Part shown: piece by piece, positions 1 to 8,642 of the stretch | Layout of the letters: every line of letters begins with the position of its first letter | Numbering within the stretch: the stretch's first letter is position 1 | Source of the DNA: Anaerotruncus colihominis | GTDB taxonomy: Bacteria > Bacillota > Clostridia > Oscillospirales > Ruminococcaceae | Assembly (NCBI RefSeq): GCF_010206195.1 | Contig: NZ_VIQT01000009.1 | Location: 597,747-661,746 of the forward strand | DNA length: 64,000 nucleotides | Direction of reading: 5' to 3' | Made by a program: the position numbers and the translations under genes | The notes under the pieces: generated by a model | Told to the model about the DNA's origin: nothing | The model's database searches: none | What the model saw: only the letters and a program-made list of their open reading frames with translations

Positions 1-391
1 CCTGGGGCTGGGCGCTGCCGTCCTCCGACCCGGCCTCACAGGGGCTGACACCGGCCTCGTCCACGTCCATCGGCTCACTCATGTTCAGCACTCCGATGAT
101 TGCGTTCAGGACGAACTCCCGCTGGGTGACCTTCCGGCCCAGGCGGGCGCTCTCTCGCTCCAGGTGCGCCTTGATCCGCTGAAAAAGTTCTTCATCGATT
201 TGGAAGGCCAGGGTTCGATTCTTGCCATTCGTCATAGCTGCATTTCCTCCATTTTCTTTCATTTCATAGTATTCGAGTAACAGATTGGTGATGTACTGCG
301 CGGTGGTCAGGCCCGATTCCTCTCTGGCCTCCGTTACTCGGTCGTGGAGGCTGAGTGGTATCTGAGCGCATAGGTTCTTTTTTTGCTCCAT
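1..391 (-). CDS. Tandem ribbon-helix-helix protein, partial
   Basis: I translated this by eye on the minus strand from the ATG at 391, which follows an AAAGGAGAA ribosome site. It reads open for 130 codons to the window edge, so the C-terminus is missing. Residues about 1-45 and 60-110 each look like an Arc/MetJ-type ribbon-helix-helix unit: a short beta strand (AQIPLSL, LAFQIDEEL), then helices with a TTAQYI/TQREFV turn. The visible tail (after LNMSEPMD) is acidic and disordered-looking. Two-unit proteins like this are common in clostridial integrative conjugative elements, where they are thought to bind DNA. This one may mark the edge of such an element lying left of the window. The function is inferred from fold only. 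Confidence 0.6.
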   Translation of the reverse strand, partial: MEQKKNLCAQIPLSLHDRVTEAREESGLTTAQYITNLLLEYYEMKENGGNAAMTNGKNRTLAFQIDEELFQRIKAHLERESARLGRKVTQREFVLNAIIGVLNMSEPMDVDEAGVSPCEAGSEDGSAQPQ

Positions 392-882
392 ACTGCTGTT
401 CTCCTTTCCGCTGATTGCAAGGCAAGTATAGCCGAAAGGCATTGAGAAAGCTATTACCAACACCACCAAAGAACCAGAGTGCAAATGAAGCAAATGTAAC
501 AGTGGTGGGAAAACAAAAGCCCCCAGAGCTGCCAGACTTTTCCGGTCACTTTGGGGATAGGCGGATAGCGAGTTTACTCCATCTGTAAAAGGTGGATTTT
601 GCATCTCTGGTGCGTAATTTTTTTGAAACGGGAGACCGTTTTGAAAAAGCCAACTTTTTGATTTTCTTTCCCGCCTCAATGTTTCTCTTTTGCATGAAAT
701 ATGTGATTTTATTTTTCTGTTTTTGGGCGGTATCTTTTTCATCTATACAAGGTTTGGAAAAATTAACGATGCGTTCATTGTACCGCCCCGCAATTTATGT
801 TAATATAAATATGTTCAATATTTGTTTCACCCTAAAATGCTGTATTCTTCCGGCATTTTAAGGTTTTGGAAGGAGTTTCCCT
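392..882. other. Intergenic region between divergent genes
   Basis: I see no convincing gene in this 491-base stretch. It contains a weak 8-bp hairpin around 521-563 (CCCCAGAG with CTTTGGGG) that could be a leftover terminator, AT-rich sequence, and the promoter of the downstream lipoprotein gene at 778-806. Short open frames here lack ribosome sites and recognisable protein features. Confidence 0.5.
778..806 (+). promoter_or_regulatory. Sigma70-type promoter of CAP lipoprotein gene
   Basis: TTGTAC at 778-783 and TAATAT at 801-806 are separated by exactly 17 bases. The start codon lies 77 bases downstream at 883, after GGAAGGAG. Assignment is by eye. Confidence 0.45.
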
Positions 883-1836
883 ATGAAGAAATATGCATAT
901 ATATTGGCATTGTTGGTTCTTTTTTCCGGCTGTTCTGCATTACAGGAAAAGCCGGAACCGTCGTCTGTCTCCGCCGTCTCCTCCCTGGCCTCGCCAACAG
1001 CTCCAGACGAATCCAGCGGTGCATCCGCGCAGGAAGATACCCAAGCTGCGCGCGCCCAATTGTACAGCATGATTATGAATACATCCGCTGATATCTCCAA
1101 AATGGATCAGAGCGTGACTGATGCTTTGATTCGTTTGGCGCAAGCTCTCCCAGCTCAGCGGACTGCCGTCCAGGAGGAGGCGCCAGCCGAACCAGTGGTG
1201 GTATCGCCGGACTCTGACGAGCAAATTTCGGCTCAAGCAGAACAGCAGCCTGCCGTTCAGGAGACGCCTGTAACGCAGATGCCATCCGCCCAGGAAGCAA
1301 GCGCGCCCCAAAAAGATACGGCGCCTGCTCAGCCGGCGGATACACAGCCGGCTGATACGATTGAGGAACCTGTCTTAAAACCAAAAGCGACTATTTCCAG
1401 CACCAATTTTTTAAGCAAAGTCGAGGACCAGGTGTTGGCGCTTATCAACGAGGAGCGCATAAATCAGGGGTTCAGCCCGCTTACCTCCGATCCGGACCTG
1501 AAAACGTCCGCACGTATTCGCAGCAAAGAACTTTATGAAAGCGGGACGTTCGCACATCAGCGCCCAAATGGTGATGAATGGAGTACTGTAATTACACAGG
1601 ATGTGCCAATTAAATTCATCGCAGCTGGCGAAAACCTTTGTACCACCGCTTACAACGATCCTAATCTAAACAGCGCCTATGACGCACAGTTTTGGTTCGA
1701 TCGCTGGTATAACAGCCCGGATCATTATGAAAATATGGTGCGGCCCAATTTTACACATGTGGGTGTCGGAATTTATTGTATGGAGAAAGACGGCTTCATT
1801 TACGCTTACGCTACCACGATTTTCGCAGAATTTTAA
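883..1836 (+). CDS. CAP/SCP-domain secreted lipoprotein
   Basis: This 317-residue protein begins with a lipoprotein signal: basic MKKYAY, a hydrophobic core, and the lipobox LFSGC with Cys at residue 17. Residues about 20-165 form a low-complexity Ala/Pro/Glu/Gln spacer. The C-terminal half (about 180-317) is a CAP (SCP/PR-1) domain, shown by LINEERINQGFSPL, the AHQRPNG segment, GENL and HVGVGIYC. The clostridial relatives are cell-surface proteins of unclear biochemical role, some linked to spore coat (YkwD-like). A GGAAGGAG ribosome site precedes the ATG. The gene stands alone with its own promoter and ends at a bidirectional terminator shared with etfA. Confidence 0.88.
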   Translation: MKKYAYILALLVLFSGCSALQEKPEPSSVSAVSSLASPTAPDESSGASAQEDTQAARAQLYSMIMNTSADISKMDQSVTDALIRLAQALPAQRTAVQEEAPAEPVVVSPDSDEQISAQAEQQPAVQETPVTQMPSAQEASAPQKDTAPAQPADTQPADTIEEPVLKPKATISSTNFLSKVEDQVLALINEERINQGFSPLTSDPDLKTSARIRSKELYESGTFAHQRPNGDEWSTVITQDVPIKFIAAGENLCTTAYNDPNLNSAYDAQFWFDRWYNSPDHYENMVRPNFTHVGVGIYCMEKDGFIYAYATTIFAEF

Positions 1837-1866
1837 ATTTGCATTGCTACAATCAACACCGTTCTG

Positions 1867-1905
1867 AAAAAGAGCGTGCAATCCGAATGGATTGCACGCT
1901 CTTTT
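1867..1905. terminator. Bidirectional terminator between CAP gene and etfA
   Basis: A perfect 17-bp stem (arms 1867-1884 and 1889-1905, GAAT loop) carries A4 on one side and T4 on the other. It can therefore end the convergent lipoprotein and butyrate transcripts. Confidence 0.85.
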
Positions 1906-1932
1906 CAACAGTACACTTGCTCTACAAAAGCT

Positions 1933-2949
1933 TCAGGCATTCTTGGAAGCGCGGGCTTTCTTGACCTCCTCGGTAAAGAGGGGCAGAATCTTGCAGACAT
2001 CGCCGACAACACCGTAATCAGCGACCTCAAAAATCGGAGCAGCCGGGTCCTTATTGATCGCAATAATGATATCCGATTCCTCCATGCCAGCCAAATGTTG
2101 AATCGCGCCGGAGATGCCACAGGCAATATAAAGATTCGGACGGACGGTCTTGCCGGTCTGGCCGACCTGACGATCCTTTTCCACCCAACCTGCGTCGACA
2201 CAGGCGCGAGAGGAAGAAATGGTTCCACCGAGCGCCTCGGCCAGTTCTTCGAGCATCTTAAAGTTTTCTGGGCAGCCGACGCCGCGACCGCCGGAAACAA
2301 GCACTTTCGCATCTTGAATGTCCATCTTCTCGCTGACCTTCTTGATCACCTCGACGATTTCGACATTTTTATGTGCGGCGATGTCTTTCAGCTCAAAGTT
2401 TTCAACCTTGCATTCCGCACCTTCGATCGGGCTGATGCGCTGCATCACGCCCGGACGTACCGTCGCCATCTGCGGGCGGTGCTCAGGGCACAGGATCGTC
2501 GCCATGATGTTGCCGCCGAACGCCGGACGGGTCATCTGAAGATTCTTTGTCTCCGGATCGATCTCAAGGCCGGTGCAGTCGGCTGTCAGACCGGTATGTA
2601 CGCGCGCGGAAACACGCGGAGCCATATCGCGGCCGATGGCTGTTGCGCCATAGAGCACAACCTCCGGCTTGTGCGCTTTGATGACCTCAGTCATCGCATA
2701 CGCATACGGCTCAGTCATATACGTCTCCAGAGCCGGATCGTCAACGACGATCACACGGTCTGCGCCGTATTTGGCCAGCTTCTTCGTCAAATCCCCGACC
2801 TGATGGCCGAGCAGAACGGCTGTGACCTCCGTGCCGAGATCAGCGGCGAGCGCCTTGCCCTTGCCGATCAGCTCGTAGGAAACGCCGGTGATTTTATTGT
2901 CAACCTGCTGCGCGAAAATAAACACGCCTTTGTAATCAGATACAGCCAT
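1933..2949 (-). CDS. etfA: Electron transfer flavoprotein alpha subunit
   Basis: This 338-residue protein has an N-terminal EtfA alpha/beta domain and the C-terminal FAD-binding domain (about 200-335), with the VSGGRGVG, SSRACVDAGW and QTGKTVRPNLYIACGISG signatures. The ATG at 2949 is preferred over upstream GTG codons because GGTGA lies just before it. EtfA pairs with EtfB and butyryl-CoA dehydrogenase in clostridia. That complex bifurcates electrons from NADH to crotonyl-CoA and ferredoxin. It is the last gene of the thl-crt-hbd-bcd-etfB-etfA operon, and a strong terminator follows. Confidence 0.96.
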   Translation of the reverse strand: MAVSDYKGVFIFAQQVDNKITGVSYELIGKGKALAADLGTEVTAVLLGHQVGDLTKKLAKYGADRVIVVDDPALETYMTEPYAYAMTEVIKAHKPEVVLYGATAIGRDMAPRVSARVHTGLTADCTGLEIDPETKNLQMTRPAFGGNIMATILCPEHRPQMATVRPGVMQRISPIEGAECKVENFELKDIAAHKNVEIVEVIKKVSEKMDIQDAKVLVSGGRGVGCPENFKMLEELAEALGGTISSSRACVDAGWVEKDRQVGQTGKTVRPNLYIACGISGAIQHLAGMEESDIIIAINKDPAAPIFEVADYGVVGDVCKILPLFTEEVKKARASKNA

Positions 2950-2967
2950 TTCGTTCACCACTTTCCA

Positions 2968-3750
2968 TTACAGAATGAATTTTTCATGAAGCCTGTCGAC
3001 CAGCCAGTTGGCCGATTCCTGCGGGTCGAGGGTCACAACGGTGCCCTTGCCCTTGACGGGCTTCGTGAACGATTTGAACACGCGTGTCGGCGAACCCTTG
3101 AGTCCGATGTTGCTGTCGTCGACCTTCAGGTCCGGGCGCGTCCAAACCTTGACTTCCTTCTCGCGGTATGCGTCAAAAATACCGCCCGGCGTCATATAAC
3201 GCGGCTGATTCATCTCGCTGAGGGCGGTGATCAGGCAGGGCATCTTACATTTGACGATGTGATAGCGATCCTCATACTGGCGCTTAACAACAACGCTGTC
3301 GCCTTCAATCTTGAGATCCTCGGCATAGCTGATGTTCGGCAGTCCCAGATGCTCGGCGATCTGCGGACCGACCTGAGCTGTATCGCCGTCGATGGCCTGA
3401 CGGCCGGTGATGATGAGATCATATTCCAGATTCTCGATCGCGGAGGCAATCGTGGAGGACGTGGCCCATGTATCGGCGCCGCCGAACGCACGGTCAGTGA
3501 CGAGAATAGCCTCGTCAGCACCCATCGCAAGCGCCTCGCGCAGAGCAAGATCAGCCTGTGGCGGACCCATGGAGACGATCGTGACATGCGCGCCGTACTG
3601 ATCTTTCAGCGCAAGCGCGGCCTCAAGACCGGCCTTGTCGTCAGGGTTGATGATGCTCGGAACACCTTCGCGGATCAGGGTACCGGTTACCGGATCGAGC
3701 TTGACCTCGTTGGTATCAGGTACCTGCTTAATGCAGACGATAATTTTCAA
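2968..3750 (-). CDS. etfB: Electron transfer flavoprotein beta subunit
   Basis: This 260-residue protein begins MKIIVCIKQVPDT, the canonical EtfB N-terminus. That start is a TTG at 3750, nine bases after AAGGGAG; the longer reading from 3759 would overlap the ribosome site spacing. The nucleotide-binding region includes TGRQAIDGDTAQVGP (about 120-135). It forms the heterodimer with EtfA and, by homology with clostridial Bcd-EtfAB, carries the bifurcating flavin that takes electrons from NADH. It sits 16 bases downstream of bcd and 18 bases upstream of etfA. Confidence 0.96.
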   Translation of the reverse strand: MKIIVCIKQVPDTNEVKLDPVTGTLIREGVPSIINPDDKAGLEAALALKDQYGAHVTIVSMGPPQADLALREALAMGADEAILVTDRAFGGADTWATSSTIASAIENLEYDLIITGRQAIDGDTAQVGPQIAEHLGLPNISYAEDLKIEGDSVVVKRQYEDRYHIVKCKMPCLITALSEMNQPRYMTPGGIFDAYREKEVKVWTRPDLKVDDSNIGLKGSPTRVFKSFTKPVKGKGTVVTLDPQESANWLVDRLHEKFIL

Positions 3751-3766
3751 GACTTGCAACTCCCTT

Positions 3767-4906
3767 CTACTTCAGAAACCCGCCGGAAATAACCATACGC
3801 TGGACCTCGCTGGTGCCCTCGTAGATCTCCGTAATTTTCGCGTCGCGCATCATGCGCTCGACGGGATAATCCCTTGTGTAACCGTATCCGCCAAAGAGCT
3901 GCACGCATTTTGTGGTGACTTCCATCGCCACTTCCGCGGCAAACAGCTTGGCCATGGCGGCATCGGTGGAGAAGCGTTTCTTTGTATCCTTGGCGACGGC
4001 TGCGCTGTAAACAAGCAGACGCGCCGCTTCGATCTTCGTCTTGAGATCGGCCAGCTGGAACTGTGTGTTCTGGAACGCGGAAATCGAGCGGCCGAACTGC
4101 TTGCGCTCCTTGACATATTTAACCGTCTCGTCAAACGCGCCCTGCGCAATACCGAGCGCCTGCGCGGCGATGCCGACACGGCCGCCGTCGAGCGTCGTCA
4201 TAGCGATTCCAAATCCCTTGCCCTCCTGGCCAAGCAGATTCTCTTTCGGAACGATGCAGTTCTCAAAGATCAGCTCGCAGGTGGAGGAGCCGCGGATACC
4301 CATTTTAAGCTCCTTCTTACCAATGGAGAAACCAGGGAAATCCTTCTCGACGATGAACGCGGAAATACCCTTGACGCCCTTCGATTTATCGGTCATCGCA
4401 AAAACGATATAAACATCGGCCTTACCGCCGTTGGTGATAAAGATTTTACTACCGTTGAGCACATAATGATCGCCTTCAAGGACGGCCTTCGTCTGCTGAC
4501 CGGAAGCGTCTGTACCGGCGTTCGGCTCCGTCAAACCAAACGCGCCAAGCAGCTTGCCCTGTGCCATCGGAACAAGATACTTTTTAATCTGCTCCGGGGT
4601 ACCGAATTTCTTAATCGGATCGCAGCCAAGCGACGTGTGCGCTGAAACAATAACGCCTGTGGTGGCGCAGACGCGGGAAAGCTCCTCCACGCAGATCGCA
4701 TAGGTCAGAGAATCGCAGCCTTGGCCTCCCATATCCTTCGGGAACGGAATACCCATGAAACCGAATTTCTGCATCTTAGCGACCGTCTCAGCCGGGAAAC
4801 GCTCCTCCTCATCGACCTCCTGGGCCAGGGGCTTCACTTCTTTTTCAGCGAAGTCACGGAACAGCTGTCTTGCCATTTCCTGCTCTTTGCTCAATACAAA
4901 GTCCAT
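3767..4906 (-). CDS. bcd: Butyryl-CoA dehydrogenase (acyl-CoA dehydrogenase)
   Basis: This 379-residue flavoprotein is the size of short-chain acyl-CoA dehydrogenases. It shows the family signatures GAFGLTEPNAGTDA (about 127-140), the QLFGGYGYTRDYPVERMMRDAK C-terminal signature split around 335-356, and the catalytic glutamate region ITEIYEGTSE. The ATG at 4906 follows TAGGAGG; a 28-residue upstream extension is rejected as untranslated. It reduces crotonyl-CoA to butyryl-CoA, and its placement directly before etfBA supports the bifurcating Bcd-Etf complex. Substrate assignment rests on the operon context rather than on sequence alone. Confidence 0.95.
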   Translation of the reverse strand: MDFVLSKEQEMARQLFRDFAEKEVKPLAQEVDEEERFPAETVAKMQKFGFMGIPFPKDMGGQGCDSLTYAICVEELSRVCATTGVIVSAHTSLGCDPIKKFGTPEQIKKYLVPMAQGKLLGAFGLTEPNAGTDASGQQTKAVLEGDHYVLNGSKIFITNGGKADVYIVFAMTDKSKGVKGISAFIVEKDFPGFSIGKKELKMGIRGSSTCELIFENCIVPKENLLGQEGKGFGIAMTTLDGGRVGIAAQALGIAQGAFDETVKYVKERKQFGRSISAFQNTQFQLADLKTKIEAARLLVYSAAVAKDTKKRFSTDAAMAKLFAAEVAMEVTTKCVQLFGGYGYTRDYPVERMMRDAKITEIYEGTSEVQRMVISGGFLK

Positions 4907-5044
4907 GCAAGTTCCTCCTAAGTTCATCTTTAAACGCTCTTGCGCCGGGGAAGAAAAACCCCCTGGCGCGGGGCAGACCGCGCCGGGCAAAGGCCCCGCG
5001 CGGTCCTATAAGCCGGATGCGCCGCACCCGTGTGATCCTGTCTC

Positions 5045-5887
5045 TTACTTTTTGCTGTAATCGTAGAAGCCCTTGCCGGTCTTCATGCCGAGCAGCCCGC
5101 CGCGGACCATTTTGCGAAGCAACGGATGCGCGCGGTACTTCGGATCGCCCGTCTCAGCCAGCAAAACATCCATGATCGCCAGACAAACGTCAAGGCCGAT
5201 CAGATCACCAAGCGCCAGCGGTCCCATCGGGTGGTTCGCGCCGAGCTTCATGGCGGTGTCGATACCTTCAACAGAAGCGACGCCGTCGGCATAGATGCCG
5301 ATCGCTTCGTTGATCATCGGAACAAGGATCTTGTTGACAACAAAGCCTGGAGCCTCGTTAACCTCAACAGGGACCTTGCCGATCTCCTTTGTGATCTCGA
5401 TGATCTTAGCGACCGTTTCCGGTGTAGTATGCGCGCCCGAAGTCACTTCAACAAGCTTCATGACAGGCGCAGGATTGAAAAAGTGCATACCGACGATCGC
5501 ACGGTCCAAGCCCTGCGACATCTCGGTCAGGGAAAGAGAAGATGTATTGGAAGCGAAAATCGCATCCTTTTTGCAGATTGTCTGGAGCTTGCCGAACAGT
5601 TCCTTTTTCAGGTCCATCTTCTCAAGCGCAGCCTCGACAACGAGATCACAGTCGGCAACCTTGTCGTTGAGTCCTGTGGTGATCTTTGCAAGAACCTCGT
5701 CCATTTTTGCCTGCTCCATGCGGCCTTTGGCAACCTGCTTGGACAAAGATTTCTCAATCTTCTTTTTACCGCCCGCAGCAAATTCCTCGGTGATGTCGCA
5801 CAGGACGACCTCGTAGCCGTCCGTTACGGCGAACGCCTGTGCAATACCGGAACCCATGGTGCCGGCGCCGATGACTCCAACTTTCAT
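5045..5887 (-). CDS. hbd: 3-hydroxybutyryl-CoA dehydrogenase
   Basis: This 280-residue enzyme starts [17 protein letters not shown], a Rossmann NAD(P)-binding fingerprint, at the ATG at 5887 behind GGAGG. Catalytic features follow: [15 protein letters not shown] around residues 138-152 with the His of the His/Glu pair, and [18 protein letters not shown]. The C-terminal domain holds [16 protein letters not shown]. It reduces acetoacetyl-CoA to 3-hydroxybutyryl-CoA. The gap of 138 bases to bcd contains no clear terminator, so the operon is probably continuous. Confidence 0.96.
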   Translation of the reverse strand: MKVGVIGAGTMGSGIAQAFAVTDGYEVVLCDITEEFAAGGKKKIEKSLSKQVAKGRMEQAKMDEVLAKITTGLNDKVADCDLVVEAALEKMDLKKELFGKLQTICKKDAIFASNTSSLSLTEMSQGLDRAIVGMHFFNPAPVMKLVEVTSGAHTTPETVAKIIEITKEIGKVPVEVNEAPGFVVNKILVPMINEAIGIYADGVASVEGIDTAMKLGANHPMGPLALGDLIGLDVCLAIMDVLLAETGDPKYRAHPLLRKMVRGGLLGMKTGKGFYDYSKK

Positions 5888-5940
5888 AGCTATGTAACCT
5901 CCATCTATTTTTAATTGCATCCGCAATAAAAAGCTGTGAC

Positions 5941-6717
5941 TTACTTGTTCTCAAACGGGTCGGGCTTGCGCTTTTCAACGAACGCGGTCATCGCATTGCG
6001 CTGATCCTGCGACTCGAAACAGCTTCCAAACAGCTCCTCCTCGACCTCAATCGCCTTGTCCATATCGACCTGCAAGCCGTCGTTGATCGCTTTCTTTGTC
6101 GCGCGGACCGCGATCGGCGCGTTGCGCGCAATCTTTTCAGCCAGCTTCATCGCTTCATCCATCAACTGGTCAGCCGGATAGACGGCGTTGACAAGTCCAA
6201 GCGCAAGCGCCTCGGGCGCTTTGATCTTGTTGGTCGTGTAAAGCAGTTCTTTTGCCTTGCCCACGCCGATGATGCGGGCCAGACGCTGCGTGCCGCCGAA
6301 GCCGGCCGTAATGCCGAGTGAAACCTCCGGCTGCGCGAATACTGCGTTTTCCGAGGCGATACGGATATCGCAGCTCATGGACAGCTCGCAGCCGCCGCCA
6401 AGCGCAAATCCGTTGACCGCCGCGATAACAGGTACCGGCAGCGTTTCAATCTTGCGGAAGATATCGTTGCCCTTTTTGCCGAACGCTTTGCCTTCGGCCT
6501 TGCTCAGGCCGCTCATCTCGCCGATATCCGCGCCTGCCACAAATGATTTCTCACCCGCGCCGGTCAAAACAACGCAGCGCGTTTCATCGACGGAGATCGC
6601 ATCAATCACTTTCTCCAGATCTGCCAGAACCTCGCTGTTGAGCGCATTGAGCGCCTTGGGACGGTCGATCGTAATGACGCCGACAAAACCCTTCTGCTCA
6701 TAAGTGACAAAACTCAA
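5941..6717 (-). CDS. crt: 3-hydroxybutyryl-CoA dehydratase (crotonase)
   Basis: The protein is 258 residues from a TTG at 6717. I chose this start because AAGGAGG lies nine bases before it and because crotonases begin about 15 residues before [12 protein letters not shown]; the ATG frames upstream encode the ribosome site itself. The oxyanion and active-site motifs are present: AGADIGEM around 62, [21 protein letters not shown] around 100-120 (catalytic Glu), and [17 protein letters not shown] around 130-146. It dehydrates 3-hydroxybutyryl-CoA to crotonyl-CoA in the butyrate pathway. Confidence 0.95.
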   Translation of the reverse strand: MSFVTYEQKGFVGVITIDRPKALNALNSEVLADLEKVIDAISVDETRCVVLTGAGEKSFVAGADIGEMSGLSKAEGKAFGKKGNDIFRKIETLPVPVIAAVNGFALGGGCELSMSCDIRIASENAVFAQPEVSLGITAGFGGTQRLARIIGVGKAKELLYTTNKIKAPEALALGLVNAVYPADQLMDEAMKLAEKIARNAPIAVRATKKAINDGLQVDMDKAIEVEEELFGSCFESQDQRNAMTAFVEKRKPDPFENK

Positions 6718-6834
6718 GTTTGCCGCCTCCTTCATATTTGCGCCTATCCCTGCCAAACATGCACGGGATGAACGCTTTCAGACAGACCAAGGCCCCCGGA
6801 AATCCGGAAGCCTTCGTCCGTTCGGTATTTTAAA

Positions 6835-8019
6835 TCACTGGATGTTTTCGACGATTTCGGAAACGCCCATGCCGCCGCCGACGCACAGCGTCGCCAGGCC
6901 GAGCTTGGCATTGCGGCGCTTCATCTCGTAAAGCAGTGTGACTAGGATACGGCAGCCGGAAGCGCCAACCGGATGGCCGAGCGCGATCGCGCCGCCATTG
7001 ACGTTGACCTTGGACGCATCCCAGCCAAGCTCAATGCCTACGCCGAGCGACTGCGCGGCGAACGCCTCATTGGCCTCAATCAGATCCATATCATTGATTG
7101 TATATCCTGTCTTTTCAAACACTTTACGGGTCGAGAAAGCAGGTCCAATACCCATGACGGACGGATCGACACCAGCGGAAGCGCCAGCAACAAACTTCGC
7201 CAGCGGTTTCACGCCAAGCTCTTTCGCTTTCTCGGCGCTCATAACAACGATCGCAGCGGCGCCGTCGTTGATACCGGAAGCGTTCGCGGCGGTCACAGTG
7301 CCGTCTTTCTTAAAGGCGGGTTTGAGCTTGGCCAAGCTCTCAGCGACAACGCCGGCGCGTGGGAACTCGTCCGTGTCGAACATGACCGTGTCCTTTTTGA
7401 CCTTGATCGGAACGGGAACGATCTCATCCTTGAACTTGCCGGCCTTCTGAGCGGCTTCGCATTTCTGCTGGCTGCTGGCGGCAAACTCATCCTGCATTTC
7501 GCGGGTGATGCCGTATTTCTCGGCGACGTTTTCAGCAGTGATGCCCATGTGATAGTTGTGGAACGCATCGGTCAACGCATCGTTGATCATCGTATCAACA
7601 AACGTACCGTTGCCCATGCGGTAACCATAACGGCCCTGCGGAAGCGCATACGGCGCGCCGGACATATTCTCCATACCGCCTGCGACAATGATGTCGGCCT
7701 CACCGCTGGCAATCAGAGATGCCGCAAGATTGACACACTTCAAACCGGAACCGCAGAGGTTATTGAGGGTCGTGGCCGGAACCTCGACCGGAATGCCCGC
7801 GTGAAGCGCGGACTGGCGCGCGACGTTCTGTCCCTGGGCAGCCTGCAAAACGCAGCCCATAAAGACCTCTTCGACCTGCTCGGGTTTAACTCCCGCGCGG
7901 TTGAGCGCCTCTTTGATGACAATTGCGCCGAGCTGCTCGACAGGGACATTGGCGAGCGAACCGCCGAACTTGCCGATTGCGGTGCGGCAGGCACCAGCTA
8001 ATACAACTTCTCTTGACAT
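6835..8019 (-). CDS. thlA: Acetyl-CoA acetyltransferase (thiolase)
   Basis: This 394-residue biosynthetic thiolase is the first gene of the butyrate operon. Its active sites are visible: the acyl-accepting Cys in [12 protein letters not shown] (about residue 88), [13 protein letters not shown] near 245, [10 protein letters not shown] near 350 (His) and the second catalytic Cys in [10 protein letters not shown] near 380. It condenses two acetyl-CoA to acetoacetyl-CoA. GGAGG precedes the ATG. The AT-rich leader (8020-8250) holds a Rex-like site and a palindrome close to the ribosome site, consistent with redox control of the operon. Confidence 0.96.
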   Translation of the reverse strand: MSREVVLAGACRTAIGKFGGSLANVPVEQLGAIVIKEALNRAGVKPEQVEEVFMGCVLQAAQGQNVARQSALHAGIPVEVPATTLNNLCGSGLKCVNLAASLIASGEADIIVAGGMENMSGAPYALPQGRYGYRMGNGTFVDTMINDALTDAFHNYHMGITAENVAEKYGITREMQDEFAASSQQKCEAAQKAGKFKDEIVPVPIKVKKDTVMFDTDEFPRAGVVAESLAKLKPAFKKDGTVTAANASGINDGAAAIVVMSAEKAKELGVKPLAKFVAGASAGVDPSVMGIGPAFSTRKVFEKTGYTINDMDLIEANEAFAAQSLGVGIELGWDASKVNVNGGAIALGHPVGASGCRILVTLLYEMKRRNAKLGLATLCVGGGMGVSEIVENIQ

Positions 8020-8040
8020 GTTTACGCCTCCGATATTATA

Positions 8041-8063
8041 TTTTTATTGGTTAACAATAAAAA
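8041..8063. promoter_or_regulatory. Palindrome next to thlA ribosome site
   Basis: Arms TTTTTATT and AATAAAAA flank GGTTAAC, 22 bases before the thlA start. It contains a TTAACAA half-site like those of the redox repressor Rex, but could also be a simple mRNA hairpin. Confidence 0.3.
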
Positions 8064-8135
8064 GCATAAAGAGATTCCACACAGCGGCTTCTGCCGCCAT
8101 GCGCTTTTCAGCAGCGGACAAACCCTTCGGTTTTT

Positions 8136-8176
8136 ATTATACGATAAAAATTTTATAATTGCTATCTTTTTAACAA
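8136..8176 (-). promoter_or_regulatory. Putative thlA promoter with Rex-like operator
   Basis: On the minus strand, TTGTTAAAAAGATAGCAA (8159-8176) matches the Rex consensus TTGTTAA-N4-TTAACAA at 12 of 14 defined positions. A TATAAT lies at 8136-8141, so the site would overlap the -35 position of that promoter. Rex is known to repress butyrate genes in clostridia when NADH is low. Binding here is inference. Confidence 0.4.
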
Positions 8177-8256
8177 AGATTTCAGACGAAATTTATAGTT
8201 TGTACAAATATTGTGCCTGTCCAGTTTTTTCCTTTGTAAATTATCCACATCTATGC

Positions 8257-8610
8257 TCATTCTCTGGCCTTATAGAGCACCAACGAAACGCTGTCATCCT
8301 TAATTTCAAGCTTTCTGCATTCCACCATCTGCCCAATCAGATGCAGTTCTGTATCCTGCCCAAGGCCGCTTACACCCGCAAGCTGCCAGAAAAATTCCTC
8401 CAGCCCCTCATTGCGCTGCGCATTATTGAAAAAGCGGTCCAAATCGTCAATTTTCTTGCGCTGCGCCGGATCATAATTGCTCTCAAGCGACAGTTCGTAA
8501 CCGTCCTGCTGTTTTTCCAAATCTATACGCACACCGCCTGAGCCGGCGCTGATAAAAAAAACGATCAGCTCGTCGATCACTTTTGTCATTTTCCTTGCAG
8601 TGGCATTCAT
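8257..8610 (-). CDS. Hypothetical protein linked to DUF1576 gene
   Basis: This is a 117-residue soluble, acidic protein of mixed alpha/beta character. The ATG at 8610 is favoured by AAGGAGGGG eight bases upstream. No catalytic motif is recognised. The N-terminal stretch TKVIDELIVFFISAGSGGVRIDLE followed by alternating strands loosely recalls a GHKL/anti-sigma fold, but without ATP-binding motifs, so I would not assign it. It begins 33 bases after the DUF1576 gene ends and is surely cotranscribed with it. Confidence 0.65.
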   Translation of the reverse strand: MNATARKMTKVIDELIVFFISAGSGGVRIDLEKQQDGYELSLESNYDPAQRKKIDDLDRFFNNAQRNEGLEEFFWQLAGVSGLGQDTELHLIGQMVECRKLEIKDDSVSLVLYKARE

Positions 8611-8642
8611 GCCGATCCCCTCCTTTTTACCGCTTTCACGGC

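Noticed and set aside
1876-3792. 638-codon open frame on the plus strand
   Set aside because: It is antisense to etfA and etfB, which have complete family motifs and ribosome sites; GC-rich codon bias opens the opposite strand.
5126-8001. Long plus-strand frames opposite hbd, crt and thlA
   Set aside because: Shadows of the butyrate genes: no ribosome sites and no recognisable protein content.
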